Shown piece by piece: positions 8,125 through 20,893 of a stretch of 64,000 nucleotides of DNA; position 1 is the first letter of the stretch, and each line of letters starts with the position of its first letter. Made by a program: the position numbers and the translations under genes. The stretch is from Acidipila sp. Lineage in GTDB: Bacteria > Acidobacteriota > Terriglobia > Acidiferrales > UBA7541. The notes under the pieces are model-generated. The model was given only the letters and a program-made list of their open reading frames with translations, searched no databases and was not told the DNA's origin. The stretch is from assembly GCA_010365215.1 (NCBI GenBank), contig JAAFGT010000013.1, positions 16,928 through 80,927 on the forward strand, in the 5' to 3' direction.

Positions 8125-11100
8125 TTATCGGTGCAACCACATGCGCAGTGCCGAGAGGAGCTGTTCCGTGTTAACAGGTTTTGCCAAGTACTCGGAAGCC
8201 CCGGCTTCGAGACACTTTTCGCGATCGCCTTTCATGGCTTTCGCGGTCAAAGCGACGATAGGCAAACGACGGAATAGGGGATTCTGCCGGATGACCTGCA
8301 TGGTTTGGTAGCCGTCCATTTCAGGCATCATGATGTCCATCAGCACGATGGCTGTGTCCGGGGTCGATTCCAGCGTGGCAATGGCTTCGCGTCCGGTGCC
8401 GGCCGTGAGCACGGTCATTCCGCGGCGTTCCAGGACGCTGCTGAGGGCAAAGATGTTCCGCACGTCGTCGTCGACCACCAGCACTTTCTTGCCGATCAGC
8501 GCTTCATCGGAGTGATGTAGACGGTCGAGCATCTGCTGCTTTGCCGGGGGCAGATCCGCGACTACGCGATGAAGAAATAGCGCGGTTTCATCCAGCAACC
8601 TTTCCGGCGACTCGACGCCTTTAACCACTACGCTGCGCGCCAGCATGTGCAGACGCGCGTCCTCATCGGGAGTCAGGTCCTTTCCGGTAAACACAACTAC
8701 CGGCATGTCGGTCAGGGCGGGAATCTCGCGGAAGCGCTCGAGTAGATCGAAGCCGGACATATCCGGCAGCCGCAGATCGAGCACAACGCAATCAAACGGT
8801 TTTTTGGCGATGGCCTCGAGCGCTTCCTTGCCGGTGCCGGCGAGGCAGACCTCAATATCGTCATAGCCGAGAAGCTCGCAGATACTCATCTGCTCGGCAG
8901 GATTGTCTTCCACCACCAGGAGCCGCTTGCGGCGCGGCAAAGAATATTCTTTCATGCGATCAAAGGCCAGATCCAGCACTTCGGAGGTGACCGGCTTGGT
9001 GACGTAAGCGAAGGCCCCGCGCGCCAGGCCGTGCCGGCGGTCCTCGTCGAGGGTCAACATCTGCACGGGAATGTGCCGCGTGGCCGGATTCTGTTTCAAA
9101 TGATTGAGCAGAGTCCAGCCGAGCATGTCCGGCAAAAAGACATCGAGCGAGATGGCGATAGGGTGGAATTCGCTGGTTAACGCCAGGGCCTCTGCGCCAC
9201 GGTCGGCCACGAGGACCTTAAAGCCCTTTTCGTGGGAGAGGTCACGCAACATGCGGGCAAAGTACGGGTCGTCTTCAACGATCAGCAGAATGGCGTCATC
9301 CGGCTGCAAGTTCGCACGATCGTCAGCGACCCGCTCCATCGAGCGGTCCATCGGGGGAGGTGGAGTGGCCGCACGGTTTGAGATAGCGACGACTCTAGTC
9401 TCGATCGGCAATATTCCTGACGACGGACCTACGTAGGTTTGCGGCAGATAAAGCGTGAATGTGCTTCCCTTGCCGGGCACGCTGCGCAATTGAATTTCGC
9501 CGCCGAGCAGGCTGGAGAGTTCGCGGCTGATCGCAAGGCCCAGGCCCGTCCCGCCATATTTGCGGCTGGTGCCTGCGTCGGCTTGCTGGAAAGCCTCGAA
9601 GATGATGCGTTGTTTTTCCGCGGGGATGCCGATGCCGGTATCGGTGACCTCGAAGGCGACCACCGACGCCGCCCCGTTGAGGATGGGATGGTCCTCACTC
9701 CAGCCGCTGGTGGGATTGAACAGAGACAATGTGACGCTGCCGTGGTCGGTAAATTTAAATGCGTTGGAGAGCAGGTTCTTGAGGACCTGCTGCAGGCGCT
9801 TGGAGTCGGTGACCAGGCTGTGGGGAAGACTTGCCTCGGTGTGGATGTTGAAGGTAAGGCGCCGGTTTTCCGCTTCGTGGCGGAACGGGCGAGCAATCAT
9901 ATCCAGAAGGCTGGTGAAGAAGACTTCCTCCGCCTGCACAGACACGGTGCCGGATTCGATCTTCGAGAGGTCGAGAATATCGGTGATGAGATTCAGCAGG
10001 TCGGTGCCGGCACCGTGAATGGTACGGGCGAACTCCACCTGCTTGGCGGTTAAGTTACCGTCGGGGTTGTCGGTCAGCTGCTGGCCCAGAACCAGGATGC
10101 TGTTAAGCGGAGTGCGCAGCTCGTGGGACATGTTGGCCAGGAACTCAGACTTATACCTGGAAGCGAGGGCCACTTCCTTGGCTTTTTCTTCCACCGCGCG
10201 GCGGGCCTGCTCGATTTCCTGGTTCTTGCGCCCGACTTCGACGTTTTGTTCAACAAGCTGCTGAGCTTTTTGCGCGAGCTGCTCGTTGGTAGTCTGCAGC
10301 TCAATCTGCTGCGTCTGCAATTCGGTGGCGAGCTGCTGCGACTGCTTGAGCAGGCCTTCGGTCTGCATCGTGGCGGCAATACTGTTGAGCACGATGCCGA
10401 TGCTGGAGGTCAATTGCTCGAGGAACGCGATGTGGGATGCAGTGAAGACGCCAAGAGAAGCCAATTCGATTACAGCCTTCACGCGATCTTCGAAAAGTAC
10501 CGGCAAGACAATTACGTTTCGCGGAATGGCCTTGAATAAGCCGGAGCTGATGGCCACAGCGTTGGCCGGAACGTCGGTGATCAGCAAGCGGCGTTTCTCC
10601 GCGGCGCACTGCCCGACCAGGCCGTCGCCAACGCGCAGGTGGCGGAGATGGCCGATTTCTCCATCGTCCGCGAACGTGGAAAGCAGCGTGAGATCCGAAG
10701 ATTCTTCCGTCTCCATCTGGTAGATGACGCCTTGCTGTGCATTGACGAGCGGCGCCAACTCGGAAAGCAACATGCGGCCGACGGTGGATAGATCGCGCTG
10801 GCCCTGCAACATTCCAGTAAAACGCGCGAGGTTGGTTTTCAGCCAGTCCTGCTCGTTGTTGCGGTCCGTCGTAAGCCGGAGGTTATCGATCATCGTGTTG
10901 ATGTAATCTTTCAGTTCGGCCACTTCGCCACGCGCTTCCACCTGAATCGAGCGGGTCAGGTCGCCTTTCGTGACAGCAGTGGTCACTTCGGCGATTGCGC
11001 GCACTTGATTGGTTAAGTTGTCGGCGAGAAGATTGACGTTCCCGGTCAAGGCCTTCCAAGTTCCGGCCGCGCCGGGCACGTTCGCCTGGCCGCCGAGTCG

Positions 11101-13059
11101 GCCTTCCACCCCGACCTCACGCGCAACCGTAGTCACCTGATCGGCAAACGTTGCCAGGGTGTCGGTCATGTTGTTAATCGTTTCGGCGAGCGCGGCAACT
11201 TCTCCTTTGGCGTTTACCGTGAGTTTCTTGGTGAGCTCTCCGTTGGCGACGGCAGTGACCACTTTCACGATGCCGCGCACCTGTTCGGTCAGGTTGGCGG
11301 CCATAACGTTGACGTTGTCGGTGAGGTCCTTCCAGGTACCGGCCACGCCGGGCACCTTGGCCTGACCGCCAAGCTTGCCGTCTGTGCCCACTTCGCGAGC
11401 CACGCGAGTGACCTCGGCGGCGAACGCATTGAGCTGATCGACCATGGTATTGATGGTGTTCTTCAGCTCGAGAATTTCTCCCTTCACATCGACGGTAATC
11501 TTGCGGGAGAGGTCGCCTCGCGCGACGGCCGTGGTCACTTCGGCGATGTTGCGTACCTGGCCGGTGAGGTTGCCGGCCATGGAGTTAACCGAGTCGGTAA
11601 GATCTTTCCAGGTGCCCGCGACGCCGGGCACGTTGGCCTGCCCGCCGAGCCTGCCTTCGCTGCCCACCTCGCGCGCCACGCGTGTAACTTCAGCGGCGAA
11701 GGAGCGCAGCTGCTCCACCATGGTATTGAGAGTTTCTTTAAGCTGCAAAATCTCTCCGCGCACATCCGCCGTGATCTTGCGGGAGAGGTCGCCACTGGCA
11801 ATGGCCGTGGCGACTTCAGCGATGTTGCGCACCTGGCCAGTCAAGTTGCTGGCCATGAAGTTCACGTTGTCGGTGAGGTCTTTCCAGGTACCGGCCACGC
11901 CGGGCACCTGCGCCTGCCCGCCCAACTTTCCTTCGGTACCTACTTCGCGAGCCACGCGGGTAACCTCGCCGGCGAACGCATTGAGCTGATCGACCATGGT
12001 ATTGATGGTGTTCTTCAGCTCGAGAATTTCGCCTTTGACGTCGACGGTGATCTTGCGGGAGAGGTCGCCTCGCGCGACGGCCGTGGTCACTTCAGCGATG
12101 TTGCGAACCTGGCCGGTGAGGTTGCCGGCCATGGAGTTAACCGAGTCGGTAAGATCTTTCCAGGTGCCCGCGACGCCAGGCACGTTGGCTTGACCGCCGA
12201 GCCGGCCTTCGGTGCCCACCTCGCGCGCCACGCGTGTAACTTCCGCGGCGAAGGAGCGCAGCTGCTCCACCATCGTATTGAGGGTGTCTTTTAGCTCAAG
12301 GATTTCACCCTTCACGTCGGCGGTGATCTTGCGGGACAGATCGCCTCGCGCTACGGCCGTGGCTACTTCGGCGATGTTGCGCACCTGGCCGGTCAAGTTA
12401 CTGGCCATGAAGTTCACGTTGTCGGTGAGGTCCTTCCACGTGCCGCCCACGCCGGGCACGCGAGCCTGGCCGCCCAACTTACCGTCAGTGCCGACTTCGC
12501 GCGCCACGCGCGTCACTTCAGCTGTGAAAACGCCGAGCTGCTGAATCATGGTGTTGACGATATTGGCGGAGCGGAGGAACTCGCCCTGCAGCGGACGCCC
12601 ATCGACATCGAGCTGAACCGTTTCCTTCAAATTGCCCTTAGCCACTGCGCCGATCGCGCGAGTAACCTCGGTGGTGGGACGAAGGAGATCATCCACGAGA
12701 GTATTAACGGAAACTTCGATCTGCCCCCAAGCCGCTTTAGGTTGGTGAAAACGCATGCGCTCGCGAGTTTTGCCCTCTTTGCCCACTACCTGTCCGAGGC
12801 GCTTCAACTCCTTGGCGATGTCATGGTTTGCGCTGACGATGTCGTTGAAGGTGTCGGCGATCTTCCCTGAGACCCCAGTCCAATTGCCTGGCAGACGAAC
12901 CGAAAAGTCACCGTCACGCATGGTCTGAAGGCTAGCCAGAATCAGGCTGAGCTCACCGGCAGAGATGTTGGCGCGGACGGAGTTGTCGCCGTTGGTCTTG
13001 GGTTTGCTTTTGTGGACTGTGCCAGTGCCCAGCTCAGGGGTTGGGTCGATTCTCTTCAT
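8125..13059 (-). CDS. Poly-HAMP hybrid histidine kinase with three receivers
   Basis: A very large (1644-residue) soluble hybrid kinase. In order: divergent HAMP units (about 30-190), six near-identical 92-residue HAMP/linker repeats (about 195-745, each with LGGQA-VPG-GTWKxLT), a GAF domain (about 760-900), a coiled coil rich in Gln/Glu, HisKA with the phospho-His near 979 ([12 protein letters not shown]), HATPase ([16 protein letters not shown]), then three receivers with acceptors in [18 protein letters not shown] and [12 protein letters not shown]. No signal peptide or membrane helix is seen. This resembles group III (Nik1-like) kinases that respond to osmotic or envelope stress. The ATG at 13059 has AGGAGA upstream. 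The neighbours are a second kinase and two stand-alone receivers. Confidence 0.95.
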   Translation of the reverse strand: MKRIDPTPELGTGTVHKSKPKTNGDNSVRANISAGELSLILASLQTMRDGDFSVRLPGNWTGVSGKIADTFNDIVSANHDIAKELKRLGQVVGKEGKTRERMRFHQPKAAWGQIEVSVNTLVDDLLRPTTEVTRAIGAVAKGNLKETVQLDVDGRPLQGEFLRSANIVNTMIQQLGVFTAEVTRVAREVGTDGKLGGQARVPGVGGTWKDLTDNVNFMASNLTGQVRNIAEVATAVARGDLSRKITADVKGEILELKDTLNTMVEQLRSFAAEVTRVAREVGTEGRLGGQANVPGVAGTWKDLTDSVNSMAGNLTGQVRNIAEVTTAVARGDLSRKITVDVKGEILELKNTINTMVDQLNAFAGEVTRVAREVGTEGKLGGQAQVPGVAGTWKDLTDNVNFMASNLTGQVRNIAEVATAIASGDLSRKITADVRGEILQLKETLNTMVEQLRSFAAEVTRVAREVGSEGRLGGQANVPGVAGTWKDLTDSVNSMAGNLTGQVRNIAEVTTAVARGDLSRKITVDVKGEILELKNTINTMVDQLNAFAAEVTRVAREVGTDGKLGGQAKVPGVAGTWKDLTDNVNVMAANLTEQVRGIVKVVTAVANGELTKKLTVNAKGEVAALAETINNMTDTLATFADQVTTVAREVGVEGRLGGQANVPGAAGTWKALTGNVNLLADNLTNQVRAIAEVTTAVTKGDLTRSIQVEARGEVAELKDYINTMIDNLRLTTDRNNEQDWLKTNLARFTGMLQGQRDLSTVGRMLLSELAPLVNAQQGVIYQMETEESSDLTLLSTFADDGEIGHLRHLRVGDGLVGQCAAEKRRLLITDVPANAVAISSGLFKAIPRNVIVLPVLFEDRVKAVIELASLGVFTASHIAFLEQLTSSIGIVLNSIAATMQTEGLLKQSQQLATELQTQQIELQTTNEQLAQKAQQLVEQNVEVGRKNQEIEQARRAVEEKAKEVALASRYKSEFLANMSHELRTPLNSILVLGQQLTDNPDGNLTAKQVEFARTIHGAGTDLLNLITDILDLSKIESGTVSVQAEEVFFTSLLDMIARPFRHEAENRRLTFNIHTEASLPHSLVTDSKRLQQVLKNLLSNAFKFTDHGSVTLSLFNPTSGWSEDHPILNGAASVVAFEVTDTGIGIPAEKQRIIFEAFQQADAGTSRKYGGTGLGLAISRELSSLLGGEIQLRSVPGKGSTFTLYLPQTYVGPSSGILPIETRVVAISNRAATPPPPMDRSMERVADDRANLQPDDAILLIVEDDPYFARMLRDLSHEKGFKVLVADRGAEALALTSEFHPIAISLDVFLPDMLGWTLLNHLKQNPATRHIPVQMLTLDEDRRHGLARGAFAYVTKPVTSEVLDLAFDRMKEYSLPRRKRLLVVEDNPAEQMSICELLGYDDIEVCLAGTGKEALEAIAKKPFDCVVLDLRLPDMSGFDLLERFREIPALTDMPVVVFTGKDLTPDEDARLHMLARSVVVKGVESPERLLDETALFLHRVVADLPPAKQQMLDRLHHSDEALIGKKVLVVDDDVRNIFALSSVLERRGMTVLTAGTGREAIATLESTPDTAIVLMDIMMPEMDGYQTMQVIRQNPLFRRLPIVALTAKAMKGDREKCLEAGASEYLAKPVNTEQLLSALRMWLHR
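11041..12444 (-). repeat. Tandem HAMP repeats, exact 276-base period
   Basis: The codons for GTWKDLTD recur at 12421, 12145, 11869, 11593, 11317 and 11041, always 276 bases (92 codons) apart. Alternate copies match best, so the real unit is a 552-base pair of two types. For example, the run starting at 11569 is nearly the same as that starting at 12121, also at synonymous positions. This implies recent duplication or gene conversion inside the coding region. Confidence 0.93.
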
Positions 13060-13540
13060 GCTGATCTCCTGGGAAAATAGACGCAAGGACAGTCGAGGAA
13101 CGAGTGCGGGAACTCGATTCGGCTAAGCGTTTTAGAATCTGTCATTTACTTACCGTCATAGGACGTGTCATGACAAATGGATTTTTCGTAACTACCCAGA
13201 AATGAAAGCAAACATACATACCTATCACTAATACGGCTACGGCGCCCTACAGTGTTTCCTGTATACGGCACCGGAAAATACTTGAGGGTGCCTCGCCGCA
13301 ACCGTCCCCATGTTAAGGCTTGTACCTGATTCACAGTATTGAAGGCGATATTTTGCTCTGGAACAATCGCCCAGTCAACGGTAGGAGTGACGGGACTGTT
13401 CAGGATGCCACCCATCGAGCTACTCTGGGAACTACTTCACTCGAGACGCCAGACTCCGACGCCTCGAATCGCGCCTTATTTTTCATCCAGGTGCCAGGGC
13501 TGAGTTTTTCCCCACAGGAGATGAATCCAGATCTATTGCC
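13060..13540. other. Divergent intergenic region between kinase and receiver genes
   Basis: This region separates the poly-HAMP kinase (minus) from a receiver gene (plus) and should carry both promoters. Open frames here have atypical composition and no domain. A 13-codon frame (13521-13562) overlaps the start of the receiver gene, but its GGAG is too close to the ATG to be convincing. I see no clear -35/-10 pair. Confidence 0.45.
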
Positions 13541-13936
13541 ATGGGCGCAGTGCGAATTTTAGTTGCGGACGATCAGGAGCTGGTCAGGAAGCGCGTGTGT
13601 TCGACTCTCGAAGAGGCCGAAGGCCTACAGGTGTGCGCGGAAGCCACCAACGGCCAGGAGGCTGTGGACAGAGCGCGCGAGCTTAAGCCTGACTTGATCA
13701 TTCTGGACATCACCATGCCGGTGTTGAACGGCCTCGATGCCGCGCGACTGATTCAAGAGTTTGCGCCGGAAATTCCCATCATTATTTTGTCCGTGCACAA
13801 GAGCAAGCAACTGATGGAGGAAGCTCAAAAAATCGGCGTGCGCGGGTATGTAACCAAGGCCGAGGCAGGCCAGAATCTGGTTAAAGCCGTGAGAACAGTA
13901 TTAGCGAAGGGAACGTATTATCCCGTCGACCTTTGA
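13541..13936 (+). CDS. Single-domain response regulator (receiver only)
   Basis: A 131-residue stand-alone receiver. It has the acidic pair in VADDQE, acceptor Asp in LIILDITMPVLNG, Ser in ILSVH and switch Lys in YVTKAEAG, then a short C-terminal helix (residues 108-120). The sequence resembles the receiver of NarL/FixJ-type regulators but the DNA-binding part is absent; the frame ends right after the receiver, so this is a full CheY-like protein. It is transcribed away from the poly-HAMP kinase and is probably one of its phosphotransfer partners (inferred from position). A GTG at 13550 is an alternative start. Confidence 0.9.
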   Translation: MGAVRILVADDQELVRKRVCSTLEEAEGLQVCAEATNGQEAVDRARELKPDLIILDITMPVLNGLDAARLIQEFAPEIPIIILSVHKSKQLMEEAQKIGVRGYVTKAEAGQNLVKAVRTVLAKGTYYPVDL

Positions 13937-14011
13937 GACGGCGTCATAGCTTATATCCTCAAAAACGACGCCGGTCATCTTGTCGGCTGACAAGTTCTCG
14001 CCCAAAATATT

Positions 14012-15433
14012 TCAGGAAATAACTTTCAACGCGGCCGTTCCGTTCTGGTGAACCGTAGCGCCTTGTGCTCGCCACCAGTCCTGGCCCGCCTCGGGCAGGG
14101 TGTAGATGGGATCGTAGTATTCGTAGCCGCGAGTAAGCGCTTCAGGGTCCTGCGCCTCGATGCCGGTGCGGTAATTTTTCGTCCAGTAACTGATTCCCTT
14201 CTCGCGGTCATAATCTTTCAGTTGATGAACCCAGCGCTTGCCGACGAAGGGGACGTCGCAGACCATGCGCGGCGTAGCGAAACCGGGCAAGTATCCCATG
14301 ATGTCGTGCTGCAACTGCTGCGCCTCGAAAACGGCCAAGCGCCAATGCTCGGCATTCGGGATCATGTCGCACATATAAAAGTAGTAGGGCATGATCGCGG
14401 CGTGGTCGAGGAGCATGAAGCACAGATCGAGCAGCTCCTTGGGCGAAGTATTGACGCCGCGCAGCAGGACGCCCTGATTGCGCACGTCGCGAAAGCCGAT
14501 TTCCAGCAGCTTGCGCGCAGCACGGCCCACCAGAGGAGTCACCTGGCTGGCATGATTGGCGTGCGTGTGGAAGGCCAGACTTACGCCGCGCTCGCGCGCC
14601 TTGAGCGCCAGACGCTCCAAACCGCGCACCACTTCGTCCTGCAGGAAATGCTGCGGGATTCCGATGAGCCCCTTGGCCGCGAGGCGGATGTCGCGGATGT
14701 TCTGAATGTCCAGCAGGGCGCTAACGAACGGCTCCAGCATCTGGATGGGCACGTTGGCGATGTCGCCGCCGGAGACCACTACGTCGCGCACGGCCGGGGT
14801 GCGGCGCAGGTAATCCAGAATCTGCTCCCAGCGGTCTTTTTGCGGGATCTGAAAACGTAGCTTGGTAATTTGCGGCACGTCGTTGCCCACCAGATCCATC
14901 CGCGTGCAATGTCCGCAGTACTGCGGGCAGGTGGAAACGAGCTCGGCCAGCACTTTCGTGGGATAGCGGTGCGTTAAACCTTCCACCGGCCACATCTCGG
15001 ATTCGTGCAGGCTGTCGCGGCTGGAATGCGGATGGCTGGGCCAGCCTGGATGACGGTCATCAAATGCGGGCAGCATGTAGTGACGCACTGGATCCGCCCA
15101 CAAATCTTTGTCGTTCATGGTGTTGATCATCTGCGGGGGCACGAGCATGGACATGGTGGCGCGTTCGGCCATATCTTTAGCGATGTCCCCAGCAAGATCA
15201 GCAGGCAACAGCGCACCCATCACGGTAGTGAGTTCTTTCAGGTTTTTGACGGTGTTCTGGCGCTGCCAGAGCGCGGATTCCCACTGCTCGCGGGTGACGT
15301 CCTTCCAGCCGGGATAGCGGCGCCAGTCGGGCTCGACGAACTGGCGCTCGAGCGGGTAGGTGAACGGCTGATCGCCAGCGTGCACTTTACCGGTGGGTTT
15401 CCAGACCGGCCGCAATGCTTTGGTAACACTCAT
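14012..15433 (-). CDS. KamA-family radical SAM aminomutase-like protein
   Basis: This 473-residue protein has the radical SAM cluster motif CPQYCGHC (Cys169, Cys173, Cys176) and the following SGGD segment for SAM binding, in the arrangement of lysine 2,3-aminomutases. These enzymes use a 4Fe-4S cluster, SAM and PLP to move an amino group. The usual glycine-rich PLP-lysine segment PGGGGK is replaced by DVPFVGKRW, where the Lys is kept. The substrate is therefore uncertain (lysine, glutamate or another amino acid). The ATG at 15433 has AGGAG six bases upstream, better than a TTG two codons earlier. No lysine-degradation gene is adjacent. It converges with the receiver gene at 13541-13936. Confidence 0.85.
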   Translation of the reverse strand: MSVTKALRPVWKPTGKVHAGDQPFTYPLERQFVEPDWRRYPGWKDVTREQWESALWQRQNTVKNLKELTTVMGALLPADLAGDIAKDMAERATMSMLVPPQMINTMNDKDLWADPVRHYMLPAFDDRHPGWPSHPHSSRDSLHESEMWPVEGLTHRYPTKVLAELVSTCPQYCGHCTRMDLVGNDVPQITKLRFQIPQKDRWEQILDYLRRTPAVRDVVVSGGDIANVPIQMLEPFVSALLDIQNIRDIRLAAKGLIGIPQHFLQDEVVRGLERLALKARERGVSLAFHTHANHASQVTPLVGRAARKLLEIGFRDVRNQGVLLRGVNTSPKELLDLCFMLLDHAAIMPYYFYMCDMIPNAEHWRLAVFEAQQLQHDIMGYLPGFATPRMVCDVPFVGKRWVHQLKDYDREKGISYWTKNYRTGIEAQDPEALTRGYEYYDPIYTLPEAGQDWWRAQGATVHQNGTAALKVIS

Positions 15434-15703
15434 GGACAACTCCTAATACCGGAGACGGAAAAAGACAGCTTTCCTGATGCTACCAGAAAGTAGCGGATTC
15501 TTAAGAGAACAAGTGCGCGGAAGGGAGCCGATGCCTAAGGCGACGCGGGGCCCGCAATGAGGCAGACCCCTCGCTGCGCTCGGGATGACAACTTGCCCGG
15601 AACTACTCTGCAACGGCCGATTCGGTTGGCGCCTCGTTTACTTCGAAATGTTCCGGAAGTAAGATGGCGCACAGAATACGGCGCGTCCTGACTGGGATGA
15701 CCA

Positions 15704-18373
15704 ATGCCCGAACCACACGCACGAAAAGAGAAAACCTCGGATGCCGCGCGCGACTTGAGCGGCGTGACCGTCGGACGCTTCACCATCCGGCGGCGCCTGG
15801 GCGCGGGCGGCATGGGCGAGGTCTATCTGGCCGAGGACCAGCGCTTAAAACGGCAAGTGGCGCTGAAGCGGCTCAGCGCCGGTCTGCGCGACGACGCGCA
15901 GTACCGCGCGCGCCTTTTGCGGGAGGCTGAGTTCGCCTCACGGCTTTCCTCCGAGAACATCGCCGCGGTGTATGACGTCTTCGAGAGTGAAGGCGAATCC
16001 TTTCTGGTGATGGAATACGTGGAGGGCCAGAGTCTTCGGCAGCACATTGTCGAGCAGGCATCGCGCCATCTAGGGCAGGCTCCGGGCGGTGCATTTCCTA
16101 CGCCGAGCCTTCTCGAGATCGCCATGCAATGCGCCGCGGCATTGGCCGCCGCGCACGAGAAGGGCGTGGTGCACCGCGACATCAAGCCCGAAAACATCAT
16201 GCTGACGCCGAAGAATCAGGTAAAGATCCTGGATTTTGGCGTGGCGCGGCCGGTGCTGCACGGCACCGATACCATGACCAGCGATGATCCCCAGCAGCGC
16301 AGCGAAACCTCCGGCGGGACGATCGCTTACATGGCGCCAGAAGTTCTGCTCGACAAGGAAACGGATACGCGCTCGGATATTTTTTCTCTGGGCCTGGTTT
16401 TCTATGAAACGCTCACCGGAAAGCATCCATTTCTGGCTTCTACCGCGCTGACCACATCGAACCGCATCCTGAACGAAGAGCCGCCTCCCGCGAGTCGCGC
16501 AAATCCGGAGGTATCGCCTGAGCTCGACCGCATTCTCGCGAAAATGCTGGAAAAGGATCCGTCCAAACGATATGCGCGAGCGGACGACCTGCTCAGCGAG
16601 CTGCGCACACTGGCCCGCGCGAATACAACGCGCGCCGCGCCGGCCTCCCCACGCCGGCGTCATGGTTCGGTAACAGCAATTCTGGCAGCCGCTGGGGCGG
16701 TCGGCATCACTCTCTTGCTGTTGACATTAGTTCCCTCTCTCCGGCAGCGTGCTGGGCGCTGGATTGGAAATGCCCCACCGGCAGCCGGGAAGTACGTAGC
16801 CGTGCTGCCGTTCGTGGCGGTGGGCGACGACCCCTCATCGAAAGCGCTGTGCGACGGATTGGTGGACACGCTGGCCGCCAAATTGAGCCAGCTTACCGAA
16901 CGCGGCAATTTGCAGGTGGTGCCCAATCGCGAGGTGCGATCGCGCGGGGTTTTTTCGGTGGCGCAGGCGAGGCGTGAACTGGGCGTCAATCTCGCGCTGA
17001 CGGGAAGCTGGCACCAGTCGGGGGATACCGTACGAGTAAATTATGCGCTGGTGGACGCGCAGACCAGCCGTCAACTGCGCGCTGGCACGATCACTTCACC
17101 GGCCAGCGACCCGTTCGCCGTGGAGGATCGCGTGGTGCACGAAGTGCTCGAGGCGCTGGAGCTTGAGTTGAAGCCCGTCGAGAAGCAGACTTTTTCCGTT
17201 CACGGCACGCAGGTGCCGCGAGCTTACGATTTCTATCTGCAGGGCCGCGGCTACCTGCAGGAATACAACAAGCCGGAAAATATCGACAGCGCGATTGGAG
17301 CGTTTCAGCAGGCCTTGGCCCTGGACTCGAGCTATGCGTTGGCTTATACAGGCCAGGGCGAAGCCTACTGGCTGAAGTATGAGAACACGCGCGAGCGCAA
17401 ATGGGTGGACGCGGCGCAAACATCGTGCGCGCGTGGCCTCCAGCTCAATACGCATCTGGCCGCGGGCCACATCTGCCTGGGTACTCTGTACAACGGCACA
17501 GGCAAGCCGGATGCCGGTGTATCCGAGTTTGAATGGGCGCTGGGCGTTGAGCCAACCAGCGACGACGCTTACCGTGGCTTGGCTCTTTCCTTCCAGAAGC
17601 TCAACCGGCCGGATGAGGCGGAACGCACCTACCGGCGAGCGATTGCTCTGCGTCCCCATTATTGGGCCGGCTATAGCTGGCTGGGAGCGTTCTACTTCCA
17701 ACGCGCAAGGTATCAGGAAGCGGCGGAAATGTTCCGGCAGGTGGTGGCCATCGCGCCCGACAATTACATCGGCTACAGCAGCCTGGGGGGAGTGCTGATC
17801 CTCGAGGGCCAATACACGGAAGCGGTCAGCACGCTTGAACGCGAAGTGACACTGCGTCCCTCGCCGCACGCCTACTCGAACCTGGGAACCGCTTATTATT
17901 ATCAGCGTAAATTTGCGGACGCCGCGGCGAACTACGAGCGCGCGCTGGTATTCGATCAACGCGATTATCGCGTGTGGGGAAACCTGGGGGAAGCGCTATC
18001 GCGCGTGCCCGAGAAAAAAGGCCGCAGGGATGAAGCGTTGCACAAAGGCGTCGAATTGGCTGCGGAAAAGCTTCAAGTGAACCCGCTGGATGCCAGTACG
18101 CTGGGCGACGTGGCCAGGTACCACGCCGTGCTGGGCGAGCGCAACACGGCACTCGCTACACTCAAACGCGCGCTGAGCCTGGCTCCCCAAGATCCCGACC
18201 TGCAGCTAAGCGCGGCAGTCGTGTATAACCTGCTGGGAGAAACCGGCGCGGCGATCGCTTCGCTCCGGAACGCTCTGGAGGCCGGTTTTTCGATGACCGC
18301 CGTGCGCGATGAGCCGTTTTTTGATAATCTCCGGGCCAATCCCCAGTACGAGCAAGTGATCGAAAAGCACTGA
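15704..18373 (+). CDS. Ser/Thr protein kinase with TolB-like and TPR region
   Basis: An 889-residue membrane-anchored kinase. The PknB-type domain (about 22-305) has the glycine loop GAGGMGEVY (33-41), Lys55, HRDIKPEN (157-164, catalytic Asp159) and DFG (177-179), so it should be active. A basic stretch and one transmembrane helix (about 323-345) follow. The external part starts with a TolB/FlgO-like domain (AVLPFVAVGDD, about 358-470) and continues with some ten TPR-type repeats (about 480-880). The repeats probably bind protein partners, making this a transmembrane sensor or scaffold kinase. The layout is common in Acidobacteriota. The start has no strong ribosome site, so the exact N-terminus is uncertain. 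Confidence 0.93.
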   Translation: MPEPHARKEKTSDAARDLSGVTVGRFTIRRRLGAGGMGEVYLAEDQRLKRQVALKRLSAGLRDDAQYRARLLREAEFASRLSSENIAAVYDVFESEGESFLVMEYVEGQSLRQHIVEQASRHLGQAPGGAFPTPSLLEIAMQCAAALAAAHEKGVVHRDIKPENIMLTPKNQVKILDFGVARPVLHGTDTMTSDDPQQRSETSGGTIAYMAPEVLLDKETDTRSDIFSLGLVFYETLTGKHPFLASTALTTSNRILNEEPPPASRANPEVSPELDRILAKMLEKDPSKRYARADDLLSELRTLARANTTRAAPASPRRRHGSVTAILAAAGAVGITLLLLTLVPSLRQRAGRWIGNAPPAAGKYVAVLPFVAVGDDPSSKALCDGLVDTLAAKLSQLTERGNLQVVPNREVRSRGVFSVAQARRELGVNLALTGSWHQSGDTVRVNYALVDAQTSRQLRAGTITSPASDPFAVEDRVVHEVLEALELELKPVEKQTFSVHGTQVPRAYDFYLQGRGYLQEYNKPENIDSAIGAFQQALALDSSYALAYTGQGEAYWLKYENTRERKWVDAAQTSCARGLQLNTHLAAGHICLGTLYNGTGKPDAGVSEFEWALGVEPTSDDAYRGLALSFQKLNRPDEAERTYRRAIALRPHYWAGYSWLGAFYFQRARYQEAAEMFRQVVAIAPDNYIGYSSLGGVLILEGQYTEAVSTLEREVTLRPSPHAYSNLGTAYYYQRKFADAAANYERALVFDQRDYRVWGNLGEALSRVPEKKGRRDEALHKGVELAAEKLQVNPLDASTLGDVARYHAVLGERNTALATLKRALSLAPQDPDLQLSAAVVYNLLGETGAAIASLRNALEAGFSMTAVRDEPFFDNLRANPQYEQVIEKH

Positions 18374-18389
18374 GTGCGAGGAGATAGCC

Positions 18390-18743
18390 ATGCCAAAGAA
18401 ATCCGTGCGGAAAGCGAGAAAGAGTAAGCGCTACCCGCGAATACCGGCGGGTTGCGTCCGGACTAACAAGGTGGAAATCAGCGAAAATTCGAGGGGACTC
18501 AAGGTGATCCCGAAGTGCGTTGTGCTCTCCAAAGAAAACGGCGACCAAGTAACTTGGAAGCACGTAAACGGGAAACCTTTTATTATTTTTTTTGACCACG
18601 AAACCCCGTTCAACGACGCGATTTTCTATCCCGGTAAGGAGAAGTCGGGATCCGCAAACAGCAACGCGAAATACCGAAAGTACGAATATACCGTGAAGGC
18701 CGGCAAGAAAACGCTCGACCCGCAGGTGATCATCGACAAGTAA
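18390..18743 (+). CDS. Small basic protein, unknown function
   Basis: A 117-residue protein starting 16 bases after the Ser/Thr kinase, with GAGGAG upstream of its ATG, so the two are likely co-transcribed. It opens with a very basic stretch (MPKKSVRKARKSKRYPR) and continues with a beta-rich region (VLSKENGDQVTW, KPFIIFF, YEYTVKAGKK) that recalls a small immunoglobulin- or cupredoxin-like sandwich. The copper ligands of a cupredoxin are absent, and only one Cys follows an early one. No signal peptide is visible. It may be a partner or target of the kinase, but this rests only on position. Confidence 0.75.
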   Translation: MPKKSVRKARKSKRYPRIPAGCVRTNKVEISENSRGLKVIPKCVVLSKENGDQVTWKHVNGKPFIIFFDHETPFNDAIFYPGKEKSGSANSNAKYRKYEYTVKAGKKTLDPQVIIDK

Positions 18744-18757
18744 TGCGGTGGGCGCGG

Positions 18758-20821
<2,064 letters not shown>

Positions 20822-20841
20822 TCATGCCTGAGGCCGCGGAT

Positions 20842-20870
20842 ATTATACAATGCGCGTTCGCCTGTGCCGA
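20842..20870 (-). promoter_or_regulatory. Candidate ligA promoter
   Basis: On the minus strand a perfect TATAAT (20847-20842) is preceded after 17 bases by TCGGCA (20870-20865, 4 of 6 matches). It lies about 66 bases before the ligA start. Confidence 0.4.
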
Positions 20871-20893
20871 CGGAAGCCGTCCGCCAACCGTAT

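Noticed and set aside
13521-13562. 13-codon leader frame overlapping the receiver gene start
   Set aside because: GGAG is only one base from its ATG and the peptide has no regulatory pattern.
13979-13994. Perfect small hairpin CTTGTC-GGCT-GACAAG between convergent genes
   Set aside because: Short stem and no T-run on either strand; not a convincing terminator.
15567-15590. Motif like CCTCGCTGCGCTCGGGATGA, recalling dispersed intergenic repeats of soil bacteria
   Set aside because: Only one copy is in the window, so repetition cannot be shown.
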